From NCBI GenBank assembly GCA_030272585.1, contig BSYQ01000004.1, forward strand, positions 1,984,001 to 2,048,000: a stretch of DNA of 64,000 bases, given 5' to 3'. The notes beneath the pieces are model-generated. The model was not told where the DNA came from. It was given only the letters and a program-made list of their open reading frames with translations, and ran no database searches. Positions 44,001 to 53,188 of the stretch are shown here, in pieces; position 1 is the stretch's first letter, and the number at the start of each line of letters is the position of its first letter. A program made the translations under genes and the position numbers. The DNA comes from Bryopsis sp. KO-2023 (lineage: Eukaryota > Chlorophyta > Ulvophyceae > Bryopsidales > Bryopsidaceae).

Positions 44001-45086
44001 CCTGATGGCACAATAGAATGCAACGTTTCAGCAAATTCACAACGTGCCGCCCTTTTGATTGCAGCAACGATTATTATATGGGATGAAATTGCTATGGCGC
44101 ATCGTTGCCAAGTTGAAGCGGTTGATACGTTGCTGCGTTTTCTACGAAACAATCAACAACCCTTTGGGGGTGTTATTTTCATTATATCCGGTGATTTCCG
44201 ACAAACACCACCCGTTGTTCTTCAAGGAACACAAGCGGATATTGTGGACGCGTCTTTGAAGTCCAGTCCTTTATTCCAACACTTCCAACATCTGAAGTTA
44301 ACCATAAATCAACGGGCAGTGCCAGGGAGTCAATGGGCGAATTTTGTGGATACTATAGCGATGCAACCTTCAACAAACACATTATCTTGCGTTAATTTTC
44401 CAAGCGAGATTCAAATATTCACTGATTGCGCCGCAGCAAGCCAATGGCTAAATATTGGTTGTACTCCAGAAAACAAACACAACCGGGCGATCTTATCTTT
44501 TCATAATATTTTGGTGGATCAACACAACGAGATATATTTGACAGCAATGTCTGGCGAAGAACATCGATTTGAGTCTTTCGATACTGTTGCAGAAGATGCT
44601 AATATTGATGATGAGTACCTGCACAATGCGACAACCCCAGGAGTGCCACAACATGTTTTGAAGACGAAGATTGGAGCTTCGATGATGATTCTACGGAATT
44701 TGGACCCAACAAAACGCTTGATGAATGGAACAAAAGTTATATTCCGTTCTATTGTTTCACGACGGCTTTTGGAGGTCCAAATTGCGGGGACAAACAACAT
44801 AGCATTGATTCCGCGAATCAAATTTGATTTCAAAATTACAAATACTGGAATCACAATGCAAAGATCACAGTTCCCATTAACATGTGCGCATGCTATAACT
44901 GTGAATAAGTCGCAAGGGAAGACGTTGGATAGAGCGGTTCTGGACATTCGGACAGCTGCATTCATGCATGGCCAATTGTATGTTGCCTGTGGACGTGTGC
45001 GCAATGCCGAAAATTTCGGCATCTTGACAACTGCAGATGGAAAAACTTCAACAGACAATGTCACATACCAAGCATTGGTGGATTAG
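41034..45086 (+). CDS. Helitron-type Rep/PIF1 helicase (RepHel)
   Basis: Intronless, 1,350 residues from the ATG at 41034 (the frame opens earlier but without an ATG). The N-terminal region has Cys pairs (CAFCNALL ... CC). Rep nuclease: FITMTCNPRWPEIQ at about 392-405, the HUH-type GLPHAHIAI at about 460-468, and the tyrosine motif YLYKYIYKG at about 580-588 with two candidate catalytic Tyr. Helicase: Walker A DAPAGRGKT at about 930-938, Walker B IIIWDEIAM at about 1012-1020, SGDFRQTPPV, and C-terminal HAITVNKSQGKTLDRAVLDI with HGQLYVACGRV. This is the domain order of Helitron RepHel proteins, which move by rolling-circle transposition. All motifs are present and the frame is open throughout, so it may be functional. 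No Helitron ends were identified around it. Confidence 0.92.
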   Translation: MGDHETPQLQANVASTSTMPSLPWLQNAGTVLPLLSNMGTNDAEQVFDRRCAFCNALLMPSETKTMCCTKGKHVLARLQPLPLELRSIYKTRDFSRLSRQMNNQFCLTAIGTSTDGGFDTFAGPAFVRLHGKVYHRALPTSMEGPLRWFIHAPAERNYRNLNQDTVNSIASILDSVNPHVQAFRRVSQFLDTVPPVDTIEVYHQMDDAHADEIAVVFKTVADRETPSPRYAIRFPINGGPMDAEFVSIHSSIYECLQYPLFFVTGEIGWFAPPAERPDICYRSTKGEPISLMMYTRQRILCEPRFGQLGRLMQEYVVDMQCRIESQRLNYMRSPEFQANLLLRRECETIGADGSNPGGRIFLPSSFTSGPRRQRQLTQDGLAIVARMGRPSYFITMTCNPRWPEIQALLSPGETAFDRPDVTVRVFHRYLAQFTKDLRRGLFFGRKAQYILRVVEFQKRGLPHAHIAIRVEGDQPVAPEVIDTFVSAEMPPAEQPEQQELVKTFMTHRHTPRCSTGTARCSYDYPKNIQMATTFDERGFVQYRRRTQNDTLVVPYNMRMLEKYKCHINVEVAATVNIVAYLYKYIYKGPDRTNVATQDESNEITAYENCRYLSATEAIWRIFGFQTNTRDPSVGTISIHLPGADTILVTPGEAPSVAAQNQKSMLLRYFERPQGFRSLTIIEYYEKYRILSRSEALEYRGGERYLDQCNRMIVPRVQSRYLCRMWMVMPRVGELFYLKLLLKFHAADSFVSLRTIDNTVYRTFHEAAIAANLVQNDEEASMCLAEACAALYSPSHLRSLYTILVCDGANAPLLFNMYGNYLGQDFNQGASTGLHPFDAPPPPLTPHAKNELLKDIWRCLRAAGKDPIDTSLPQPLQNNTELTRAMLAYDLDEYTTILDEMLSIASNEQRGIYDTLQQAVHNNRGGLFFIDAPAGRGKTFVLKMITMATRMQQHIALVTASTGVAAIDHDGGTTAHNMFRIPITTPGERHPDGTIECNVSANSQRAALLIAATIIIWDEIAMAHRCQVEAVDTLLRFLRNNQQPFGGVIFIISGDFRQTPPVVLQGTQADIVDASLKSSPLFQHFQHLKLTINQRAVPGSQWANFVDTIAMQPSTNTLSCVNFPSEIQIFTDCAAASQWLNIGCTPENKHNRAILSFHNILVDQHNEIYLTAMSGEEHRFESFDTVAEDANIDDEYLHNATTPGVPQHVLKTKIGASMMILRNLDPTKRLMNGTKVIFRSIVSRRLLEVQIAGTNNIALIPRIKFDFKITNTGITMQRSQFPLTCAHAITVNKSQGKTLDRAVLDIRTAAFMHGQLYVACGRVRNAENFGILTTADGKTSTDNVTYQALVD

Positions 45087-45765
45087 ATACACAAAATATT
45101 AGATGGAGCATATAGAAAATGTGGATAAAACGACGAAAGCACATGGAGATTTCGATACGGAAGTGCGACACATATTATATAAAGGATATCGAAATGTGGA
45201 TAAAGAACGACGATTCTTCCACGATAGAGTTTGAAAAAGAGGATATACCAAGAATTGGAGGGTTCGCAGAGGGAATATTAGCTCCATTCGTTCTTTCGTT
45301 TTCGCGCTTGAAGGACCAAACATATTTGAACACGTGAAGCATGTGGGAATTTCGATACATATTACATGGAGCAAATAAAAAAAGTAGAAAAGAGCGACGA
45401 TTCTTCCACGATAGAGTTACAAAGAGGATATACCAAGAATTGGAGGGTTCGGAGATTGCATGGAAAGCGCATGGCGATTTCGATACAGAAGTGCGACACA
45501 TTTTATATAAAGCATATCGAAATGTGGATAAAGAACGACGCTTCTCTTCCAAAATAGCGCTTTCGTTTCAACGCTAGAAGGACCGAACATATTTCAACAC
45601 GCGAGACATATAGGGATTTGATGGCGGCTGGGTAGTAACCATTCTTTGGTTTGGTGTGATATTTTTGTAATTTCATATTTCTTTGTTGTTTTTGGCTTCT
45701 ACGCATGTAATATTTGGCTTCTACGCATGTAATATTGATTAAGTGATATGCGGATTCCGAAACAT

Positions 45766-45818
<53 letters not shown>

Positions 45819-46063
45819 TTTGGTTTGGTTAAAATGAAAGCCTTTGTTTTACAAATACAGAAAAACAACAAAACACCCCCCCTCTGCAACATGCAACATA
45901 AACCAAAATGCCTTGCAAACGCCTCCCAATGCTCTCTTAACTGGTTTGCTTAAAACGAAAGCCTTTGTTTTACAAATACAGAAACAAAAAAACGCCCCCC
46001 CTTGCAACATGCAACATGAACCATCAAAAAAACACCCCCCCTTGCAACATGCAACATAAACAA
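45087..46063 (+). repeat. coding-like and simple repeats between RepHel and cassette B
   Basis: 45110-45600 contains two or three diverged copies of a segment reading HGDFDTEVRHILYKGYRNVD with KERRFFHDR on the plus strand, in shifting frames, as if a small gene had been duplicated and decayed. 45768-45808 is (GT)n followed by (GA)n. 45835-46060 holds tandem copies of gaaagcctttgttttacaaa followed by ccttgcaacatgcaacat. Confidence 0.6.
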
Positions 46064-46639
46064 TCAACCAGATTGCCTTGCGAACGCCTCCCAATTCTCT
46101 CTTATCTCGTTTTTATCACCACCAGCACCCCCCTTTTTTTTTTCCGCCACCATCCGCTTCTCTTTGCCTTCGTTCCTCTCACAATCAGGAGCTTTTTTCC
46201 TCTCCACTGGAACACGCTTCTCTTTTGTTTCGTTCCTGTCATTGTCCACCACTTTCTTTCTCTCCACCGCAACCCGCTTCTCTTTACCGTCGTTTCTACC
46301 ACTGTCGACCACTTTCCTTTTCTTGACATCCTTTTCATTCGTCAAACTACACTCAGATTGGAACTTACGAAGACTCGCGCTCATCCCAGCGACAGAAGTT
46401 TTCACTATCTCCAGGACTTCTTCCACCACCGAATCCCTTTCCCCTTTGACAGCTTGAGCAACTTTACTCACTTCCATTTTTTCTTTTTGAAGTGCTGCGA
46501 TGCGACTCTCTAGCGCTTTCTTCTCTGACACCCAGGCCTTTTCAGCTTCCTCATACCCAGTGATTCGAGCCATCAGCGGCTCAAGCGCCGCCCTCAGACT
46601 CGCCAACTCCTCAGCTTGCGTGGACTTCCTTGGAGGCAT
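46064..46639 (-). CDS. cassette B gene 1: coiled-coil protein, unknown
   Basis: Intronless, 191 residues from the ATG at 46639. N-terminal coil as in 32106-32522, then a tail of four to five repeats of the type GKEKRVAVERKKVVD, which cassette A lacks. Strongly basic tail; nuclear or nucleic-acid role is an inference only. Divergent from gene 2. Confidence 0.72.
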   Translation of the reverse strand: MPPRKSTQAEELASLRAALEPLMARITGYEEAEKAWVSEKKALESRIAALQKEKMEVSKVAQAVKGERDSVVEEVLEIVKTSVAGMSASLRKFQSECSLTNEKDVKKRKVVDSGRNDGKEKRVAVERKKVVDNDRNETKEKRVPVERKKAPDCERNEGKEKRMVAEKKKGGAGGDKNEIRENWEAFARQSG

Positions 46640-46882
46640 TTTGTTATCTCAACGTTCCATACGCACCAACAAAAAAAATACCAAAGCCAACACCGAATCC
46701 CTTTTAAAACAACGTTCCGCAAGGAAATGACGCCACAGACAGAACGTCCCAATCTGATTTTACCCCAGCAACACAACATCACATCACGAAAGAATACATC
46801 AATCCCATCAGATAGGACAGTCGCGCGCATTAAACGAATAAACCTAAGCGAAACCACGAATGGACTCAGTAGTGTGGCGCAA

Positions 46883-47878
46883 ATGGATCCCCGCGACGAA
46901 AAAATCGCTCAGCTCGAACAAGAGAACCGTGTGCTCAAAGAAGAGCTCAGAAGTGCACAGCAAAAGCTGGCGATAATTCAGTCAATAGTCAATGCCACAG
47001 GAGTATCAGAGACAGTGGAGGAGACGGAGGTGGATGAATTCGCAGTACCAGAGACAGTGGAGGAGACGGAGGTGGATGGATTCGCAGCAACAGAGATTGA
47101 GAGTGGCGGGGGGGGCGGTGCACCCAGCGGTGAAACAGGAAGCGACAATGGCGGGGGACCGAACGTGGAAACGGAACATACAACACCCAGCGGCTCAGGC
47201 CAGGCGGCTGGTCAGCAGCGCTCCACCTTCGAGCAGGAGGCACTGCCGCCATCGTCAACTGGGCTGTTGGACCAGCCACCACTTCCGCCTGAACTCAACC
47301 AGTCCCCGCTTCCGATTGGGCTGAACCAGCCGCCACCGACAGCTGGGCTGTTGAGCCAGCCGCCACCCCGTCCAAACCCTCTCAACAGACGCCGGGGTAC
47401 AAGAATCAAAGGGCCGTTTCCGCAGAGTCGGCAGCACGGTTCGTCGGTGAGGTCACAACCCCTGACGTACCCAGTGGAAAAATCGCCATCGACGTGCTTC
47501 TTATGCAAAAAAAAAAAAAAATGGCACGTCCTTACGAATAGGTTTTGCACAAAACATAGCATATGCAATAAAGAATCGTGTATTGATAAATGGTGGGTTT
47601 TGAAATCGCTTGCAATGGCAGAAGGGGGGGGAAGGCCAAGGGTTGGAAAGATCTTTATCCCATCGGACATACGAGGACCAGTTTCTGATAACAACAGACC
47701 ATGCCACGTCTGTCATATAGCAGGGGACGCTTGCGCTGCACGTCACATTTGTGACAAGATAGCAGAGGCATACGTAGACATGGGCAGGAAAAAACATATT
47801 CCCACCGAAAGGGCAACAGATTTTGATGAAATGCCAACGGATTATCATGGTGAATGGTGGTACGCGGAAAGAGGGTAG
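46883..47878 (+). CDS. cassette B gene 2: coiled-coil plus Cys-rich C-terminal domain
   Basis: 331 residues from the ATG at 46883. Zipper MDPRDEKIAQLEQENRVL, VEETEVD repeats, Pro-rich linker, then from about 203 the Cys/Trp domain: CFLCKKKKKWHVLTNRFC, CNKESCIDKWWVLKSL, CHVCHIAGDAC, ending FDEMPTDYHGEWWYAERG. The last 130 residues are almost the same as in 32744-33904, while the linkers differ. Unknown family; a metal-binding domain is inferred from the CxxC pairs. Confidence 0.75.
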   Translation: MDPRDEKIAQLEQENRVLKEELRSAQQKLAIIQSIVNATGVSETVEETEVDEFAVPETVEETEVDGFAATEIESGGGGGAPSGETGSDNGGGPNVETEHTTPSGSGQAAGQQRSTFEQEALPPSSTGLLDQPPLPPELNQSPLPIGLNQPPPTAGLLSQPPPRPNPLNRRRGTRIKGPFPQSRQHGSSVRSQPLTYPVEKSPSTCFLCKKKKKWHVLTNRFCTKHSICNKESCIDKWWVLKSLAMAEGGGRPRVGKIFIPSDIRGPVSDNNRPCHVCHIAGDACAARHICDKIAEAYVDMGRKKHIPTERATDFDEMPTDYHGEWWYAERG

Positions 47879-47997
47879 ATGGATGATTGTATGGACAAAC
47901 ATAAAATACTTTTTGTAAAAAAAAAAGGAAAAAAAACAGAGTGTTGCAGTGTTACGTCATGGAATTTAACCATCATATTTCGCAAACGTTTTACAAC

Positions 47998-50095
47998 GCA
48001 ACGCGTTGCAGCGGCTCAGGCCAGGCGGCTGGTGATCAGCGCCACAACCAGTTTTCTGAGCCGCTTCAACTCAGCCGCCGTCACCATCACATTTCAACAT
48101 TTGGTTTACAACAATAACAACGCGTCCAAGTGGCTGAATCCAGGCGGCTGGTGATCAGCGCCACAACCAGCTTTCTCAGCCGCTTCAGCTCAGCCGCCGT
48201 CACCATCACATTTCGCAAAAATCTAACAACACAACGCGTTCAAGCGGCTGAATCCAGGCGGCTGGTGATCAGCGCCACAACCAGCTTTCTCAGCCGCTTC
48301 AGCTCAGCCGCCGTCACCATCACATTCCGCATACGTCTAACAACACAACGCGTTCAAGCGGCTGAATCCAGGCGGCTGGTGATCAGCGCCACAACCAGCT
48401 TTCTCAGCCGCTTCAACTCAGCCGCCGTCACCATCACATTCCGCAAACGTCTAACAACACAACGTGTTCACCATCCGCTTCAACTCAGCCGCCGTCACCA
48501 TCACATTTCAACATTTGGTTTACAACACAACCAGCGCCACAACCAGTTTTCTCAGCCGCTTCGACTCAGCCGCCGTCACCATCACATTTCGCAAACGTCC
48601 AACAACACAACGCGTTCACCATCCGCTTCAACTCAACCGCCGTCACCATCACATTTCAACATTTGGTTTACAACACAACCAGCGCCACAACCAGTTTTCT
48701 CAGCCGCTTCGACTCAGCCGCCGTCACCATCACATTTCGCAAACGTCTAACAACACAACGCGGATTCAGCCGTCGTCACCATAAAATTTCAACATTTGGT
48801 TTACAACACAACGCGATCAAGCGGCTGAGGTCAAGCGGCTGAAAAAACTGGTTGTGGCGCTGATCATCACCCGCCTGGATTCAGCCGCCGTCACCATAAA
48901 ATTTCAACATTTGGTTTACAACACAACGCGTTCAAGCGGCTGAATCCAGGCGGCTGGTGATCAGCGCCACAACCAGCTTTCTCAGCCGCTTCAACTCAGC
49001 CGCCGTCACCATCACATTTCGCAAACGTCCAACAACACAACGCGTTCACCATCCGCTTCAACTCAACCGCCGTCACCATCACATTTCAACATTTGGTTTA
49101 CAACACAACCAGCGCCACAACCAGTTTTCTCAGCCGCTTCGACTCAGCCGCCGTCACCATCACATTTCGCAAACGTCCAACAACACAACGCGTTCACCAT
49201 CCGCTTCAACTCAACCGCCGTCACCATCACATTTCAACATTTGGTTTACAACACAACCAGCGCCACAACCAGTTTTCTCAGCCGCTTCGACTCAGCCGCC
49301 GTCACCATCACATTTCGCAAACGTCCAACAACACAACGCGTTCACCATCCGCTTCAACTCAACCGCCGTCACCATCACATTTCAACATTTGGTTTACAAC
49401 ACAACCAGCGCCACAACCAGTTTTCTCAGCCGCTTCGACTCAGCCGCCGTCACCATCACATTTCGCAAACGTCTAACAACACAACGCGGATTCAGCCGTC
49501 GTCACCATAAAATTTCAACATTTGGTTTACAACACAACGCGATCAAGCGGCTGAGGTCAAGCGGCTGAAAAAACTGGTTGTGGCGCTGATCATCACCCGC
49601 CTGGATTCAGCCGCCGTCACCATAAAATTTCAACATTTGGTTTACAACACAACGCGTTCAAGCGGCTGAGTTCAAGCGGCTGAAAAAACTGGTTGTGGCG
49701 CTGATCATCAGCCGCCTGGATTCAGCCGCCGTCACCATAAAATTTCAACATTTGGTTTACAACACAACGCGTTCAAGCGGCTGAGTTCAAGCGGCTGAAA
49801 AAACTGGTTGTGGCGATGATCACCAGCCGCCTGGATTCAGCCGCTGCAACAGAGTTTTTTTTTTTTCTTTTGGATTGTGGTAAGGTGATCTGGTGGTTCA
49901 CGGCGGCTGAGTTGAAGCGGCTGAGCAACCATATTGTGGCGGCTCAGTTGAAGCGGCTCAGAAAACTGGTTGTGGCGCTGATCACCAGCCGCCTGGATTC
50001 AACATTCACCATCACATTTCAACATTTGGTTTACAACACAACGCGTTGAAACGGCTCAGTTCAAGCGGCTCAGTTGAAGCCGCTGATCATCACCA
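47998..50095. repeat. AGCCGC array of cassette B
   Basis: Units of about 110-150 bases: gcggctgaatccaggcggct, ttctcagccgcttcaactca, gccgccgtcaccatcacatt, then acaacacaacgcgttc. It includes a higher-order repeat of 148 bases in the middle (about 48590-49490). After about 49850 the units switch to the cassette A type (gttgaagcggctgagcaacc). Long frames through the array are repeat artefacts. Confidence 0.9.
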
Positions 50096-50253
50096 CACTA
50101 TGCAATAATATGCAATCATCACATACCACTATTACCACAATTTCTTATCGCCACCTGTGAAAGAACATAGGTCCCTTCAATCCCATCACACCCCAAAACT
50201 TTAAAACGACGACGCTCTGACTCTGAAAAACATTTTTCGGAGGTGCAACAAAG

Positions 50254-50709
50254 ATGACCAGTATTACCCTTATTGACGACAAGTCCACGCGCAACAGGAT
50301 CAAAAACTTAGAAACACATGCTGCGCGCTTGCAAGAACGAGTGGATGAGCTCGAAGCCGCTCTGCACAAGATAGCTGGCACAGTACGCAATGAGGAGAAA
50401 AAAAGAAAGAGGAAACCAGCCATGTCAGCGTTTGTGGCAAGTGTGAAGCGGATGGCGGCCATCAGCACGGTCAATACACCTTACCAACATGACAGTATTG
50501 AACGAGCGCACAAAATGGCGATTCCGCAGAATGCTACCACGCATACTCCTACAAGCCATGACATCAAGACCGATATCGAGGAAAAGGAACTCGCAGCACA
50601 GATCCACGAGTTGCATGAACGAACTGCACGTTTCTTGAACAAAAACGATGATGATATTTACGATACGGATGGTGAAGATCTTGCCTTTTCTTTTCCTGAC
50701 GCATTCTAA
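50254..50709 (+). CDS. cassette B gene 4: coiled-coil protein, unknown
   Basis: Intronless, 151 residues from the ATG at 50254. Paralogue of 36087-36536: IKNLETHAARLQERVDELEA coil, EEKKRKRK, VKRMAAISTVNTPYQHDSIE, LAAQIHELHERT, and the end DGEDLAFSFPDAF. Same place relative to the AGCCGC array. Confidence 0.78.
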   Translation: MTSITLIDDKSTRNRIKNLETHAARLQERVDELEAALHKIAGTVRNEEKKRKRKPAMSAFVASVKRMAAISTVNTPYQHDSIERAHKMAIPQNATTHTPTSHDIKTDIEEKELAAQIHELHERTARFLNKNDDDIYDTDGEDLAFSFPDAF

Positions 50710-51245
50710 ACAGTTTCGGGGGGTGATGTAAAGGGTTCCGTTCAGAGAGAGTTTGGGAGGGGTGGGTGTGGTTTCAGTATTATATTATTATTTGGATATT
50801 TATTTGTTTGTAGGGATGTTTTATTGGATATTCCGTCATCGCGCAAACTAAGCTTTCCTAGCTTTAAATGCGTTTGGCGACCCTGTTTGTTCGTTCCTGT
50901 TTGTTTGTTTGTTTGTTTGTTTCTTTTTTGTTTCTTTTTTGTTTGTTTTGTTCGTTTGTTTGTTTGTATGTGTTTCGACACGTTGTGTTCTCGACAATTA
51001 CATGGATTACTGTAATGCAACTTTTTCTGTGAGAATGCTGACTGAAGGTCATTATTTTAATACACGACCGGCAAGTCTCCACCATGATCTGATTTGATGT
51101 TTGGTTGTTTGTTTGTCTTTAAAAAATGGAGTTACATTGGAATTTAAATGACATCTAAATGCGACACACACCAACATCCACTAATCCGAACAAGCTTCAA
51201 CCTATTTGAACCAACAACAGACAAACCAATCCTCATAATATCAAG
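50710..51245. other. no gene seen; GTTT-rich tract
   Basis: Contains (GTTT)n runs at about 50890-50965, in the same place as the (GGTTT)n tract of cassette A, then the A/C-rich leader of gene 6 (caacatccactaatcc is shared with cassette A at about 37557). Confidence 0.5.
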
Positions 51246-51867
51246 ATGTCAGAGAGTGATATCGACATAGACATCGCTGCACTGGAGCAAGTGGAAAGAG
51301 TAGAAAAGGTAACACACATAAACCTGTACAAATTGTGCACATGCAACAGTGATACAATAAAACAAACACGCCAAACACCAAATCAGATCGTTCTCATACA
51401 TTGTCAAAAACACATTGGGTTTCATGTAGGAACTACGCCGGAAAAACGACTTTTCGATGCAGAATTTGCAGCGCGCCATGCGCTCCGAGCCACCCTTGGA
51501 GCTGCCAAAACCATCTCCAAAGCCCGTGAAAGAAGTCAGCCAGCCTCCGCCGACCAGTGATCATACTGCCACGCAGAACCTTGCTGCACCTGCCACATCC
51601 ACGATATCCGCTTCACCACCATATGGTACACTGGTGCCCACTCTGACCACGACGGCGGCGCATCACACTACCAAGACATCAGCACCACGAGTCGGTCACC
51701 CAGTGCCAACAATAAAGTCACCATCACAGCAGCGGCCCGCCACGGAGAAACGCTCCGATGGAAAACCCACAGCCCGTGCAAAAGACACACGCGAGCAGCC
51801 ACCACCACTTGAGAAGATCGCCACCAAGCGTCAGTCGAAGCGTCTCCAAGTTCGAGAACCAAAATGA
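51246..51867 (+). CDS. cassette B gene 6: acidic-start, basic-tail protein with early intron
   Basis: Exons 51246-51308 and 51430-51867 (phase 0, intron 121 bases); 166 residues. MSESDIDIDIAALEQVERVE, then ELRRKNDFSMQNLQRAMRS, a disordered middle, and RAKDTREQPPPLEKIATKRQ near the end. The intron sequence differs from cassette A but its position and phase are identical. Confidence 0.75.
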
Positions 51868-52188
51868 CACTTCAAATACAAGACTATATTTTCGGTGCAA
51901 ACATAGTGGGACGTTGGGTTCAACTGACACTGTTGTGAGAGCTTCTGCCCATATGATTTTCGATTTTTGGCACAAAATACCATGTAACTCGAGGTTTCCT
52001 CCTTTCATCTTCAAGCGTCCAGGTCATGGGTGTGCAACACTACAAACAAAAAATAAAATAAATGATATATCACTCATGACAACATAATGACATATGAAAT
52101 CAGTGCAAAAACAAAGTATAAAAACCCAAAGTCGCCATTCTCGCAATCATATTATCCAGGTTAGACATTGAAGTGAAAAATACACACA
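51868..52188. promoter_or_regulatory. upstream region of gene 7 with TATA box
   Basis: No gene seen. TATAAAA at 52117-52123 lies 72 bases before the gene 7 ATG. Confidence 0.4.
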
Positions 52189-52519
52189 ATGGATCGACGC
52201 GAGGAAGAACGTATACTTATCTTTTACGACCTACAAAGACTTATGAGAGAAATAAAGCGCCTCATATCGGTGAGCTCAAAAACATAGCCCACACCCCCAA
52301 ATCACCCTTTTCATACAAAAAAAAAGAGATAAAAGATATAACGAGGTAGAGATATTGTTCGTTCAGGAGATATATTACCCACACCCAGCGACAACGGATG
52401 TCCCATGCGTCCCCGTGCCCGTCGCCGTCGATCACTCCATCTCATACTACCTCACACGTTCCCATCACCAACGACGGATAGTCCGGACACACCAACAGCG
52501 GCTGCAGAAAAATGCGTTC
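52189..52519 (+). CDS. cassette B gene 7: short paralogue with early intron
   Basis: Exons 52189-52269 and 52367-52519; about 77 residues. Exon 1 MDRREEERILIFYDLQRLMR matches cassette A residue for residue in the core and ends at the same donor position; exon 2 starts EIYYPHPATTDVPC and stops early. Relative to cassette A, about 110 bases are missing after EIYY, and the frame read afterwards is the alternate frame of the A copy. Confidence 0.5.
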
Positions 52520-52705
52520 TGACCCCCCAATCCAGGTCGTTAATTGTTCCACAATGCAATGCAAATTCTGTTGATGACATTGTATGTTATTCATATGCAA
52601 TGACGTTACACTTTGACATTTCACGTCCGACCCTGACTCAACCTATCAAAACAGCAAGCACATACAAAACCCCCCTTTCGCACAATCAAGAGACAACCCA
52701 CAGCA

Positions 52706-53005
52706 ATGGAAGCACAAAACCAAAGAGAAATCAAATCCTTACGCAACGTAGTCGCCCTTGCACGCATAATCCGTTGGCAACTACGTGCTGCTATATCGTG
52801 CAATCAAGGCGAAGAGGCAATAACAACGCTCATCCACAGGTGCCGTCACCTAGAGATCCGCATCATCAACGTCCTAACCGCAATCGCCGAGACGATGCCA
52901 CCCGCCTCCTACGATGCACGCAACCTCATGCTAGCGCTCCGGAGCCAAATTCATCGCCTCCACGTCCTCGTCCGCCACCGTAACCCCGCCAATCACACAT
53001 CGTGA
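52706..53005 (+). CDS. cassette B gene 8: small basic helical protein, unknown
   Basis: Intronless, 99 residues from the ATG at 52706. Helical throughout, rich in Arg/Leu (IIRWQLRAAISC, LIHRCRHLEIRIINVLTAIA, LRSQIHRLHVLVRHR). Found only in cassette B. Supported by its clean ATG, its place in the gene row and protein-like composition, not by a homologue. Confidence 0.5.
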   Translation: MEAQNQREIKSLRNVVALARIIRWQLRAAISCNQGEEAITTLIHRCRHLEIRIINVLTAIAETMPPASYDARNLMLALRSQIHRLHVLVRHRNPANHTS

Positions 53006-53093
53006 TCACACATGATTCAGGTCAATCACCTCATCCATAATATATTACCACACATTAAAACAATTAAATCTCATGATTATATCCCTTGCACCC

Positions 53094-53101
53094 TATATAA
53101 A
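53094..53101 (+). promoter_or_regulatory. TATA box of cassette B gene 9
   Basis: TATATAAA, 95 bases before the ATG at 53189. It argues against the upstream in-frame ATG at 53111, which would lie before the transcription start. Confidence 0.5.
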
Positions 53102-53188
53102 CCCTTGCTCATGTGTCCTTGCAGGCCTATTTCCACCCTTCCTTCCACTACGCATCAACCACCAGCAGACCGGCCGCTAACTCAGCTG

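Noticed and set aside
45768-45808. CRISPR-like or regulatory repeat
   Set aside because: Plain (GT)n/(GA)n dinucleotide microsatellite.
48130-49568. Open frames of 90-206 codons through the cassette B array
   Set aside because: The frames reproduce the AGCCGC repeat unit (SRRHHHIS-type) and change frame with unit length; not genes.
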